Shown here piece after piece: positions 1 to 6,686 of a stretch of 11,575 nt of DNA. Within the stretch, counting starts at the first letter, position 1. Each line of letters opens with the position of its first letter. The notes under the pieces were generated by a model. That model ran no database searches. It saw only the letters and a list, made by a program, of their open reading frames with translations, and was not told where the DNA came from. The stretch spans positions 1 to 11,575 of the forward strand of contig JANYBR010000244.1 of NCBI GenBank assembly GCA_025360685.1, given 5' to 3'. This stretch comes from Pseudomonadota bacterium (lineage in GTDB: Bacteria; Pseudomonadota; Alphaproteobacteria; Micropepsales; Micropepsaceae). The position numbers and the translations under genes were made by a program.

Positions 1-732
1 GGCGGCAGCGTGATCTATCTCGTCGATCGCTATGGCGAGCATTCGATCTATGATGTCGACTTCGTCGCCACCGATCCGGCGAAAGGTCTCGTGCACGAAG
101 GTGCCGGGCTCAGCGCCATCGATCACGTTACGCACAATGTCTTTCGCGGCAACATGGACAAGTGGGCGGGCTTCTACGAAAAGCTCTTCAACTTCCGCGA
201 GGTGCGCTATTTCGACATCGAGGGCAAGCTGACCGGCCTCAAGTCGCGCGCCATGACGAGTCCCGACGGCGCAATCCGCATTCCGATCAACGAGAGCTCC
301 GACGACAAGTCGCAGATCGAGGAATATCTGCACGCCTATCATGGCGAAGGCATCCAGCACATCGCGCTCTCGACCAACGATATCTACCGCTCCGTCGAAA
401 CGCTTGCCGCGCGCGGCGCGCAGTTCCAGGACACGCCCGACAGCTATTACGAGCGGCTCGACAACCGCATCAAGGGCCATGGCGAGGACGTGGCGCGGCT
501 GAAGCGCGACCGCATTCTGCTCGACGGCGAGCGCAACAGCGAGATCGGGTTGTTGCTGCAGATCTTCACCCAGAACGCGATCGGCCCGATCTTCTTCGAG
601 ATCATCCAGCGCAAGGGCAATCAGGGCTTCGGCGAAGGCAATTTCAAGGCGCTGTTTGAGAGCATCGAGGCCGACCAGATCAAGAGAGGCGTGCTCAGGG
701 GTCCGAGCGAAGCGAAGGGCAATGCGGCATGA
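1..732 (+). CDS. hpd: 4-hydroxyphenylpyruvate dioxygenase, C-terminal part (5' truncated by window edge)
   Basis: This enzyme converts 4-hydroxyphenylpyruvate to homogentisate in the cytoplasm, the second step of tyrosine degradation. The window holds the last 243 codons; bacterial members are usually about 350-370 residues, so roughly the first 110-130 are off the left edge. The reading frame is open from base 1 (GGS then VIYLVDRYGEHS), so the GTG at base 10 is internal and not a start. The Fe(II) 2-His-1-Glu triad of the vicinal-oxygen-chelate fold is visible: His in IDHVTHNV (codon 124-126), His in GIQHIALST (358-360) and Glu in GPIFFEIIQR (598-600). The C-terminal helix segment with GNFKALFESIE, which gates the active site in this family, is present. 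The stop overlaps the start of the next gene (ATGA, 729-732). Identification is by family motifs and is strongly backed by the following pathway genes. Confidence 0.96.
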   Translation, partial: GGSVIYLVDRYGEHSIYDVDFVATDPAKGLVHEGAGLSAIDHVTHNVFRGNMDKWAGFYEKLFNFREVRYFDIEGKLTGLKSRAMTSPDGAIRIPINESSDDKSQIEEYLHAYHGEGIQHIALSTNDIYRSVETLAARGAQFQDTPDSYYERLDNRIKGHGEDVARLKRDRILLDGERNSEIGLLLQIFTQNAIGPIFFEIIQRKGNQGFGEGNFKALFESIEADQIKRGVLRGPSEAKGNAA

Positions 733-1847
733 GCAAGAACTGGATCGAATTTCCGCGCATCGAGGGCGAAACCTCCAAACAGGCGCACGCCGACCTTCCC
801 GCCGGCACGTTCGAGCGCGAGATCGGGCGCGACGGTTTCTTCGGACCGGCCGCACATATCTATCACCGCCATGCGCCAACCGGCTGGACCAAGTTCGAAG
901 GGCCCCTCCGCCCGCGCGCCTTCGATGCGGCCGGAGCCGCGGCGAAGCAGCCCTACAAGTTCGTTCCCTTGCTGAACAATGCGGCCTGCAGAATCGAGAT
1001 GTGGCTGTGTCCAGCGGCGATGCCGATGATCGCGCGCAATGCCGACGGCGATCTGCTGTTCTTCGTTCACGCCGGCGCCGGCGAGCTGTTCTGCGACTTT
1101 GGTCACCTGTCTTACCGTGACGGCGACTACATCATGCTGCCGCGCGGCACGATGTGGCGCCTGGAGCCGTCATCGCCGACCACGATCCTGCGCATCGAGG
1201 CGACCAATGGCAGCTACAAACTGCCAGACCGCGGACTGCTGGGGCCGCACGCCTTCTTCGATCCCGCGGCGCTGGAGACGCCCAAGCTCGATGCCGCCTT
1301 CAAGGCGCAGCGCGACGGCGAATGGCAGGTGAGCGTCAAGCGCCGCGGCGAGCTTTCGACCATCACCTATCCGTTCAATCCGCTCGATGCGGTGGGCTGG
1401 AAAGGAAATCTCAGCGTCGTGAAGCTCAACTGGCGCGATATCCGCCCGGTGATGAGCCACCGCTATCACATCCCGCCGAGCGTCCATTCGACCTTTGTCG
1501 CCGACCGCTTCGTGGTCTGTACCTTCGTGCCGCGGCCGATCGAGAGTGATCCGGGCGCCTTGAAGGTTCCGTTCTTCCATTCCAACGACGATTTCGACGA
1601 AGTGATCTTCTATCACGCCGGCGAGTTCTTCAGCCGCGATAACATCAAGCCCGGCATGGTGACGTGGCATCCGAGCGGCTTCACGCACGGCCCGCACCCC
1701 AAGGCGTTCGCCGCTGGAGCCAAGGCGGCCAAGACCATGACCGACGAAGTGGCTGTGATGATCGACACGCGCGACGCGCTCGACTTCGCCAAGGGCGCCG
1801 AGGCCACCGAAGTGAAGGACTATGCCGAATCGTGGATGGTGAAATGA
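729..1847 (+). CDS. hmgA: Homogentisate 1,2-dioxygenase, short bacterial type
   Basis: Predicted to open the ring of homogentisate to give maleylacetoacetate, using Fe(II). The protein is 372 residues, clearly shorter than the roughly 430-450 residues of the human and Pseudomonas enzymes, so it belongs to a divergent cupin-type branch. Likely metal ligands lie near the C-terminus: H284 in PFFHSNDDFDE, E291 in the same motif and H320 in GFTHGPHP. The 36-residue gap between the two histidines equals that between human H335 and H371, while the acidic ligand sits one residue later than in the human enzyme (D290 occupies the +6 position). The ATG at 729 overlaps the hpd stop, and a purine-rich AAGGG lies about 9 bases upstream. 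Its stop overlaps the fahA start by ATGA. Position between hpd and fahA supports the call more than the sequence alone does. Confidence 0.88.
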   Translation: MSKNWIEFPRIEGETSKQAHADLPAGTFEREIGRDGFFGPAAHIYHRHAPTGWTKFEGPLRPRAFDAAGAAAKQPYKFVPLLNNAACRIEMWLCPAAMPMIARNADGDLLFFVHAGAGELFCDFGHLSYRDGDYIMLPRGTMWRLEPSSPTTILRIEATNGSYKLPDRGLLGPHAFFDPAALETPKLDAAFKAQRDGEWQVSVKRRGELSTITYPFNPLDAVGWKGNLSVVKLNWRDIRPVMSHRYHIPPSVHSTFVADRFVVCTFVPRPIESDPGALKVPFFHSNDDFDEVIFYHAGEFFSRDNIKPGMVTWHPSGFTHGPHPKAFAAGAKAAKTMTDEVAVMIDTRDALDFAKGAEATEVKDYAESWMVK

Positions 1848-2818
1848 AGCTGGCCTCGCGCAAGGGCGGCCGCGACGGGACATTGGTCGTGGTCTCGCGC
1901 GATCTGACGCGGCAGGTGGCGGCCTCCGGGATCGCGCCGACCCTGCAGGCCGCACTGGACAATTGGCAAGACACGGCGCCGCAATTGCAACTTGTGTATG
2001 ACGCGCTGAACAAGCAAGGCGGCGCTCCGCTCGATCCGAAACGCCTGCAGTCGCCTTTGCCGCGTGCATTCCAATGGGCGGACGGCTCGGCCTATGTCAC
2101 CCATGTCGAGCTGGTGCGAAAAGCGCGCGGCGCGGAAATGCCGCCTTCCTTCTGGACCGATCCTCTGATGTACCAGGGCGGCTCGGACAGCTTCGTCGGG
2201 CCGACCGATCCGATTCTCGCCGCCGACGAAGCCTGGGGCATCGATTTCGAGGCCGAGGTCGCCGTCATCACCGACGATGTGCCGATGGGAACCGTTGCGG
2301 CCCAGGCGGATCGGCACATCAAGCTATTGATGCTGGTCAACGATGTGAGCTTGCGCAACCTGATCCCGGCGGAACTGGCCAAGAATTTCGGCTTCTTCCA
2401 GTCCAAGCCGGCGAGCGCCTTTTCGCCCGTCGCCGTCACGCCGGACGAGCTGGGCGACGCGTGGCACGGGAGCAAGGCGCATCTGCCGCTGCATGTCAGT
2501 CTGAACGGCAAGACGTTCGGCGCGCCCAATGCCGGCGTCGACATGACCTTCTCCTTCGCGCAACTGATTGCACATGCCGCCAAGACGCGCGCACTCTGCG
2601 CCGGAACCATCGTCGGGTCGGGAACCGTGTCGAACAAGCATGGCGATGCCGGTTCCTGCTGCATCGCAGAACGGCGCACGCTCGAACAGATCGAAAAGGG
2701 CGCCCCGACAACACCGTTCATGAAATTTGGCGATTCCGTGCGCATCGAGATGTTCGATGCGCGCGGCCAATCGATATTCGGGGCCATCGATCAGAAAGTG
2801 GTCAGATATGACGGATGA
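1844..2818 (+). CDS. fahA: Fumarylacetoacetate hydrolase (FAH family)
   Basis: Hydrolyses fumarylacetoacetate to fumarate and acetoacetate, the last step of tyrosine breakdown. I chose the ATG at 1844, giving 324 residues. It forms an ATGA overlap with hmgA, and translation from it begins MKLASRKGGRDGTLVVVSRD, a typical N-terminus for bacterial FAH proteins; the open frame upstream (from 1664) lies inside hmgA. Residues 1 to about 75 form the small N-terminal domain, and the rest is the catalytic beta-roll. Family residues are visible: E136 and E138 in DFEAEVAVI and D167 in NDVSLRN (metal ligands), K188 in FQSKP, and T261 in GSGTVSN. In mouse FAH the equivalents are E199, E201, D233, K253 and T350. 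The 3' end overlaps maiA by 11 bases. Other FAH-fold enzymes share these residues, but the operon makes this assignment secure. Confidence 0.93.
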   Translation: MKLASRKGGRDGTLVVVSRDLTRQVAASGIAPTLQAALDNWQDTAPQLQLVYDALNKQGGAPLDPKRLQSPLPRAFQWADGSAYVTHVELVRKARGAEMPPSFWTDPLMYQGGSDSFVGPTDPILAADEAWGIDFEAEVAVITDDVPMGTVAAQADRHIKLLMLVNDVSLRNLIPAELAKNFGFFQSKPASAFSPVAVTPDELGDAWHGSKAHLPLHVSLNGKTFGAPNAGVDMTFSFAQLIAHAAKTRALCAGTIVGSGTVSNKHGDAGSCCIAERRTLEQIEKGAPTTPFMKFGDSVRIEMFDARGQSIFGAIDQKVVRYDG

Positions 2819-3464
2819 TTTCACGCTCTACGGCTATTTCCGTTCGTCCGCGGCGTTTCGTGCCCGCATTGCGCTGAACCTGAAAGGCATCAAGCCCGAG
2901 TTGCGTTTCGTGCATCTGCTGAAGGACGGCGGCCAGCAGCACACGGCGGAATACAAGGCGCTCAATCCGCAGGAGCTGATTCCGGCCTTGGCGCATGACG
3001 GTCACCTGATCACGCAGTCGCTCGCCATCATCGAATATCTCGACGAGATCGTGCCTGAGCCGCCGCTCTTGCCGAAGGATGCTTATGGCCGCGCCCGGGC
3101 GCGCGAGATCGCCTATGTCGTGGCGTGCGACATCCACCCGGTGAACAATCTGCGCGTCGGGCAGTACACCAAGGAAAAATTCGGCGCGAGCGACGACGAC
3201 ATCGCGCGCTGGCACCGGCACTGGATCCAAGTCGGGTTCGATGCGCTCGAGAAGATGCTCAGCTTGTCGAAGCACACCGGACTTTTCTGCCACGCCGACG
3301 CGCCGACCATTGCCGACATCTGCCTCATCCCGCAATGCGCCAATGCCCGGCGCGTCAAGATGGAGCTTGATCTCTGGCCGACCATCGCACGCATCGAGGC
3401 GCACGCGCTGACGCATCCCGCCTTCGACGCGGCATTGCCGAAGAACCAGCCCGATGCGGAGTAG
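2808..3464 (+). CDS. maiA: Maleylacetoacetate isomerase (zeta-class glutathione S-transferase)
   Basis: Isomerises maleylacetoacetate to fumarylacetoacetate with glutathione as cofactor, linking HmgA to FahA. The ATG at 2808 gives 218 residues, matching the usual 210-220 of the family; an earlier in-frame ATG at 2727 would add 27 residues of fahA-overlapping sequence and is rejected. The N-terminal thioredoxin-like domain starts FTLYGYFRSSAAFRARIAL, with S13-S14 as the zeta-class catalytic serines; alanine replaces the cysteine of the eukaryotic SSC motif, as is common in bacteria. The glutathione-binding segments NPQELIPAL and ITQSLAIIEYL follow. The remainder is the helical C-terminal domain. 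The gene overlaps fahA by 11 bases upstream and the MarR gene by 11 bases downstream. No good Shine-Dalgarno sequence is visible before the start, consistent with translational coupling to fahA. Confidence 0.95.
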   Translation: MTDDFTLYGYFRSSAAFRARIALNLKGIKPELRFVHLLKDGGQQHTAEYKALNPQELIPALAHDGHLITQSLAIIEYLDEIVPEPPLLPKDAYGRARAREIAYVVACDIHPVNNLRVGQYTKEKFGASDDDIARWHRHWIQVGFDALEKMLSLSKHTGLFCHADAPTIADICLIPQCANARRVKMELDLWPTIARIEAHALTHPAFDAALPKNQPDAE

Positions 3465-3924
3465 CGCGGCTCTCAAGCGTCGTCTTGATCTCGACCGGTT
3501 CGTGCCGTATCGCCTTTCCGTCCTGACCAACCGCGTCTCGAACGCGATCGCACGGCAATATTCCGACCGCTTCGGGCTCACAATTCCGCAGTGGCGTACC
3601 ATGGCAGTGCTCGGCGAGACACCCGGCCTGTCGGCGCGCGACGTGGCCGAGCGCACGGCGATGGACAAGGTCCAGGTCAGCCGAGCCGTGGAAAGCCTGA
3701 TGCGCGCCAAACGCGTGCAACGCCAAGCGGATCCGAGCGATGGCCGCATCACGCGATTGTCACTGACCGTCAAAGGCCGCGCGATCTACGAGGAAGTCGT
3801 ACCGCTGGCATTGCATCTGGAAGATGTGTTTCTCTCGGCACTCACGGCGGAGGAGCGCCGTCAGTTCGAGTCACTAATGTCGAAACTTGCGCGACAGGCG
3901 CATCTGCTGGGGAGCGGTGCATGA
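3454..3924 (+). CDS. MarR-family transcriptional regulator in the tyrosine-degradation operon
   Basis: A 156-residue winged-helix regulator of the MarR family, which normally binds palindromic operators as a dimer and lets go on binding a small aromatic ligand. Visible parts are an N-terminal dimerisation helix (about 10-40), the helix-turn-helix around LSARDVAERTAMDKVQVSRAVESL, and the beta-wing with RQADPSDGRITRLSLTVKGR, which carries the family's D-x-R signature. A C-terminal helix completes the dimer interface. The gene overlaps maiA by 11 bases and the next gene by ATGA, so it is made from the same transcript as the enzymes. By context it probably senses 4-hydroxyphenylpyruvate, homogentisate or a later intermediate and controls this operon; that is inference, and no operator can be seen because the operon promoter is off the left edge. 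Confidence 0.92.
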   Translation: MRSSAALKRRLDLDRFVPYRLSVLTNRVSNAIARQYSDRFGLTIPQWRTMAVLGETPGLSARDVAERTAMDKVQVSRAVESLMRAKRVQRQADPSDGRITRLSLTVKGRAIYEEVVPLALHLEDVFLSALTAEERRQFESLMSKLARQAHLLGSGA

Positions 3925-4895
3925 CAATTCGTATCGGAATTCTGGGCGCGGCCAAGATCGCGCCGCCCGTCGTCATCAATCCTGCGCGCGACAATCCCGA
4001 CTTCGAGGTCGTCGCCGTGGGCGCGCGCGATCCGGAACGCGCCAGGGCCTATGCCGCCGAGCACAAAATTCCGAACGTGGCGAAGGACTATGAGGCGCTG
4101 GTGCAGCGCGAAGACGTCGATCTGGTCTACAACGCACTGCCGCCCGCCGGTCATGCGCGCTGGACCATCGCCGCGCTCCAGGCCGGCAAGCACGTGTTGT
4201 GCGAGAAACCCTTCGCGATGAACGCAGCCCAGGTGCGGCGCATGAACGAGGCAGCCGCGAAATCGGGCCGCAAGCTGGTCGAGGCATTCCACTACCGCCA
4301 CCACACTGTGATGAAGCAGGCGGTCGAAATTTCGCGCTCGGGCGAGTTGGGCAACCTGGTTCGGGTCGACGCGGACTTTTCCGTGCCCATTCCCTATCGT
4401 GAAGGCGAGCTGCGCTGGACCCGCGAACATGGCGGCGGCGCGCTGATGGATCTGGGCTGCTATCCGGCGCATGCGCTGCGTTCGGTGATGGGAAGCGAGC
4501 CGAGGGTGCTGGGTGCCAGCTGCATCCTGGAGCACGACGTCGATCTCACGACGCGCGCGGAGCTGGAGTTCGGCGCCGTTTCGTCGTCCCTGACCTGCAG
4601 CATGGCGCCCGGCCGCTTCATCGCGAACCTGAAGCTGCGCGGTGAAAAAGGTACGATGGAAATCGCCAACTACATCGCGCCGCAGATGGGCTGCCGCTTC
4701 ACCGTGACGGTGGACGGCGAGGAGCGCTCCGAGCCGACCGCCGGACCGGCCACCTACGTCGCCCAACTCGCCGAGCTTGGCGACGTGTTGCTGCGCGGCA
4801 AGTCACAGCTCATCACGGCTGCGGATTCGCTGGGCAACATGAGCCTGATCGACGCGATCTATAAGGCCGCGGGTGTGAGCAGGGAGTTTGAGTAG
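3921..4895 (+). CDS. Gfo/Idh/MocA-family NAD(P)-dependent oxidoreductase
   Basis: A 324-residue cytoplasmic dehydrogenase of the Gfo/Idh/MocA family. The ATG at 3921 has a good GGGGAG Shine-Dalgarno at 3909-3914 and overlaps the marR stop by ATGA. The N-terminal Rossmann domain begins TIRIGILGAAKIAP, the dinucleotide-binding loop. The family EKP motif is E95-K96-P97 (CEKPFAMNAAQ), whose lysine is normally catalytic. HYRHH and GGGALMDLGCYPAHAL follow and belong to the C-terminal alpha/beta substrate domain. The layout resembles the branch containing dimeric dihydrodiol dehydrogenase and some sugar dehydrogenases, but the substrate cannot be read from sequence. It is the last gene of the operon. 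No step of the homogentisate pathway needs it, so it may act on a side product or on an unrelated substrate. Confidence 0.9.
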   Translation: MTIRIGILGAAKIAPPVVINPARDNPDFEVVAVGARDPERARAYAAEHKIPNVAKDYEALVQREDVDLVYNALPPAGHARWTIAALQAGKHVLCEKPFAMNAAQVRRMNEAAAKSGRKLVEAFHYRHHTVMKQAVEISRSGELGNLVRVDADFSVPIPYREGELRWTREHGGGALMDLGCYPAHALRSVMGSEPRVLGASCILEHDVDLTTRAELEFGAVSSSLTCSMAPGRFIANLKLRGEKGTMEIANYIAPQMGCRFTVTVDGEERSEPTAGPATYVAQLAELGDVLLRGKSQLITAADSLGNMSLIDAIYKAAGVSREFE

Positions 4896-4935
4896 CAAGC
4901 CAATGGACTTGAACGGCTTTACACTCTCTCACAAT

Positions 4936-4967
4936 TGTAATGGCCCGCACTCCGGCGGGCCATGACA
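4936..4967. terminator. Strong hairpin between convergent genes, probable bidirectional terminator
   Basis: A perfect 9-bp stem (ATGGCCCGC at 4940-4948 with GCGGGCCAT at 4955-4963) closes a 6-base loop, ACTCCG. After one A-G mismatch it extends by TGT/ACA at 4936-4938 and 4965-4967. It lies between the converging ends of the oxidoreductase gene (stop at 4895) and the alpha/beta hydrolase gene (stop at 5001). Neither side has a T-run, so termination may be weak or the hairpin may mainly protect the mRNA 3' ends. Confidence 0.65.
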
Positions 4968-5000
4968 CCGGGATCGCGGAGGGTCGAGGCACTTCGCTAC

Positions 5001-6101
5001 CTACTTCTTCGGCGGCGGCTCCGTCTCCCTCAGCAACTCGGCCAGATAGTCCTTCCACACCGCCGCCCAGGTGTGGGTGCCATGGCCGTGGGTCTGGTCG
5101 CTGAGGGGAATGAGAATGAAGCGGCCGTTCTTGATCTGCGTGACTTGTTTCTCGGCGATGCCCAGCTCCGGTGGATTGATGAAATCGTCCGCCGAATTCA
5201 CCCACATGACCGGCGCCTTGATGGTTGCCAGCAGGATCGAGGGATCGTAGTTGCGCGAGGCGTCGACCTGGTAGATGAGGTCGTTGGCGTCCATGCTCGC
5301 AAGGTCCTTGTTGATCGTCTCGTCGAGATAGGCATCGGCCGCATCGCGCGTGGGCGAGTTCTTCTGCATCACCAGCGGCGCGCTGCCTGCGATCACAAGC
5401 AGATCCGACGCCGTGCGCAGGCCTGCCAGCGGCGGCGTGGTGTAGTCGCCGCCATTCCAGGCCGGATCGTCCTCGATCGCATCGATCACCATCTTGCGCC
5501 ACATGCGGTTGCGGCCGGCAATCTGCACCGGCAGGCAGGCCAGCGGCATCAGCGCGTCCATGAAGTCCGGATACGTCTCAGCCCACACGAAGGAATGCAT
5601 GCAGCCCATCGACGTGCCCATGACGAGGCGCAGATGGTTGATCTTCAGTCCCTTGGTCAGCAGCTCATAGTCGGCCGCGACCATGTCGTTATAATCGTAG
5701 TGCGGAAAGTTGGCGTGCAGCCCGTCGCTGGGCTTGGACGATTTGCCGTGGCCGATGCCGTCGCGCAGGATGATGAAATACTTGGCCGGATCGAGCAGGC
5801 CCCCGGGCGCGAAGAGCACACCGGCAAATTGCGGCCGCAGGAACTGATGTCCGTCGCCGCCGGTGCCGTGCAGGATCAGCACCGCATTCGTAATCCGGCC
5901 GTGCCGGTCATGCTGCGGCTTGCCCAGCGTCGTGTAGTGCAGCCGCAGATCGGCGAGCGCTTCGCCGGAACGGAACGGGAAATTGTGGATGATGTAATCG
6001 CCTTCCTGCGTCCCGGGAAACGTCGCGTCTTGTGCAGCAGCCAATCCCGGCGACAGGATAAGCAGCAGCACACCGGCCAAGCGGCTCAGGAAACGGACCA
6101 T
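5001..6101 (-). CDS. Exported alpha/beta hydrolase of the homoserine O-acetyltransferase (MetX-like) family
   Basis: A 366-residue protein with a clear signal peptide: MVRFLS, a hydrophobic core GVLLLILSPG, and a likely cleavage after A23 (LAAA before QD). It is therefore probably periplasmic or secreted. The mature part is an alpha/beta hydrolase. The nucleophile elbow is GTSMGC with S164; the acid is probably D306 in SADDFINPPE; the catalytic histidine is one of H338, H340 and H343 in THGHGTHTW. The segment after the nucleophile (MHSFVWAETYPD, then IEDDPAWNGGDY) matches the homoserine acetyltransferase branch. True MetX enzymes act in the cytoplasm and normally read GGSMGG at the elbow, so a role in methionine synthesis is unlikely; an esterase or acyl-transfer role on an exported substrate is more plausible. 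It is divergent from the molybdenum hydroxylase genes. The specific substrate is unknown. Confidence 0.87.
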   Translation of the reverse strand: MVRFLSRLAGVLLLILSPGLAAAQDATFPGTQEGDYIIHNFPFRSGEALADLRLHYTTLGKPQHDRHGRITNAVLILHGTGGDGHQFLRPQFAGVLFAPGGLLDPAKYFIILRDGIGHGKSSKPSDGLHANFPHYDYNDMVAADYELLTKGLKINHLRLVMGTSMGCMHSFVWAETYPDFMDALMPLACLPVQIAGRNRMWRKMVIDAIEDDPAWNGGDYTTPPLAGLRTASDLLVIAGSAPLVMQKNSPTRDAADAYLDETINKDLASMDANDLIYQVDASRNYDPSILLATIKAPVMWVNSADDFINPPELGIAEKQVTQIKNGRFILIPLSDQTHGHGTHTWAAVWKDYLAELLRETEPPPKK

Positions 6102-6212
6102 CGCGACTGCCCCCGCAGTTCCGGTCGCGACCCTGGAACGGAGTCGGTTGTGCCGTCAAGAATGACGCCGGGCCGTGGTTTTGGTTAGGGTGGACACGCG
6201 GAGGAGTGTTTT
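6102..6212. promoter_or_regulatory. Divergent intergenic region carrying two presumed promoters
   Basis: These 111 bases separate the leftward alpha/beta hydrolase gene from the rightward molybdenum hydroxylase genes, so promoters for both must lie here or inside the neighbours. I could not pick out a convincing -35/-10 pair on either strand. The one clear element is the GAGGAG Shine-Dalgarno at 6201-6206, six bases before the GTG start at 6213, which fixes that start. Confidence 0.5.
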
Positions 6213-6686
6213 GTGCCTAAAATCAAACTGATCGTGAATGGACGGGAGCGCGAATTCGAGGCCGACGAGCGCGAAACCTTGCTCGACGTGCTGCGCAACC
6301 GGCTGGGAATGACCGGCTCCAGGTTCGGCTGCGGCGCTGAGCAATGCGGCAGCTGCTCGGTCTTGATCGACGGCGAGGACAAGCCGTCCTGTGCGATCGA
6401 GGTCGGGACGCTCAAGGGGAAATCCATCCTGACCGTTGAAGGACTCGGCACACCTGAAAAACCACATCCGCTGCAGAGCGCGTTTCTGGAGAAGCAGGCG
6501 GGCCAATGCGGCTATTGCCTGTCGGGCATACTGGTATGCGCCAAGGCTTTGCTGGATCGCAATCCGTCGCCGAGCCGCACCGAGATTGCCGAGGCGCTGT
6601 CATGGCACCTGTGCCGCTGCGGGGCGCATAACCGGATTCTGGACGCCGTCGCGCTCGCCGCGTCGCGCATGCAGGTGCCGGCATGA
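6213..6686 (+). CDS. [2Fe-2S] small subunit of a molybdenum hydroxylase (IorA/NicA-like)
   Basis: A 157-residue electron-transfer subunit that would carry electrons from the molybdenum centre of the next gene's product. The GTG start at 6213 is supported by GAGGAG six bases upstream. The N-terminal plant-ferredoxin-like domain has the cluster cysteines C40, C45, C48 and C60 (GCGAEQCGSCSVLIDG). The helical second domain has C99, C102, C134 and C136 (GQCGYC and HLCRCG). All eight cysteines expected for two [2Fe-2S] clusters are present, and the length fits the family (about 150-160). There is no signal peptide. The stop overlaps the start of the large-subunit gene (ATGA, 6683-6686). The closest named relatives are the small subunits of isoquinoline 1-oxidoreductase, nicotinate dehydrogenase and aldehyde dehydrogenases of this family; the substrate cannot be told from this subunit. 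Confidence 0.94.
   Translation: MPKIKLIVNGREREFEADERETLLDVLRNRLGMTGSRFGCGAEQCGSCSVLIDGEDKPSCAIEVGTLKGKSILTVEGLGTPEKPHPLQSAFLEKQAGQCGYCLSGILVCAKALLDRNPSPSRTEIAEALSWHLCRCGAHNRILDAVALAASRMQVPA

Noticed and set aside
1664..1843. Upstream extension of fahA to an earlier ATG
   Set aside because: These 60 codons lie in another frame of hmgA. The ATG at 1844 gives the family N-terminus and an ATGA overlap.
1170..2069. 299-codon minus-strand open frame across hmgA and fahA
   Set aside because: It spans two real genes on the opposite strand, starts in neither's regulatory region and has an arginine- and histidine-rich antisense composition.
2802..3773. 323-codon minus-strand open frame across maiA and marR
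   Set aside because: It is antisense to two well-identified genes and has no domain that I recognise.
3591..3920. Upstream extension of the Gfo/Idh/MocA gene to an earlier ATG
   Set aside because: The extension overlaps marR and is R/G-rich shadow sequence. The start at 3921 has a good Shine-Dalgarno and leads straight into the Rossmann strand.
4962..6188. 408-codon open frame on the + strand
   Set aside because: It is antisense to the alpha/beta hydrolase, rich in H, R and Q, and has no recognisable motif. The minus-strand protein has a signal peptide and catalytic triad.
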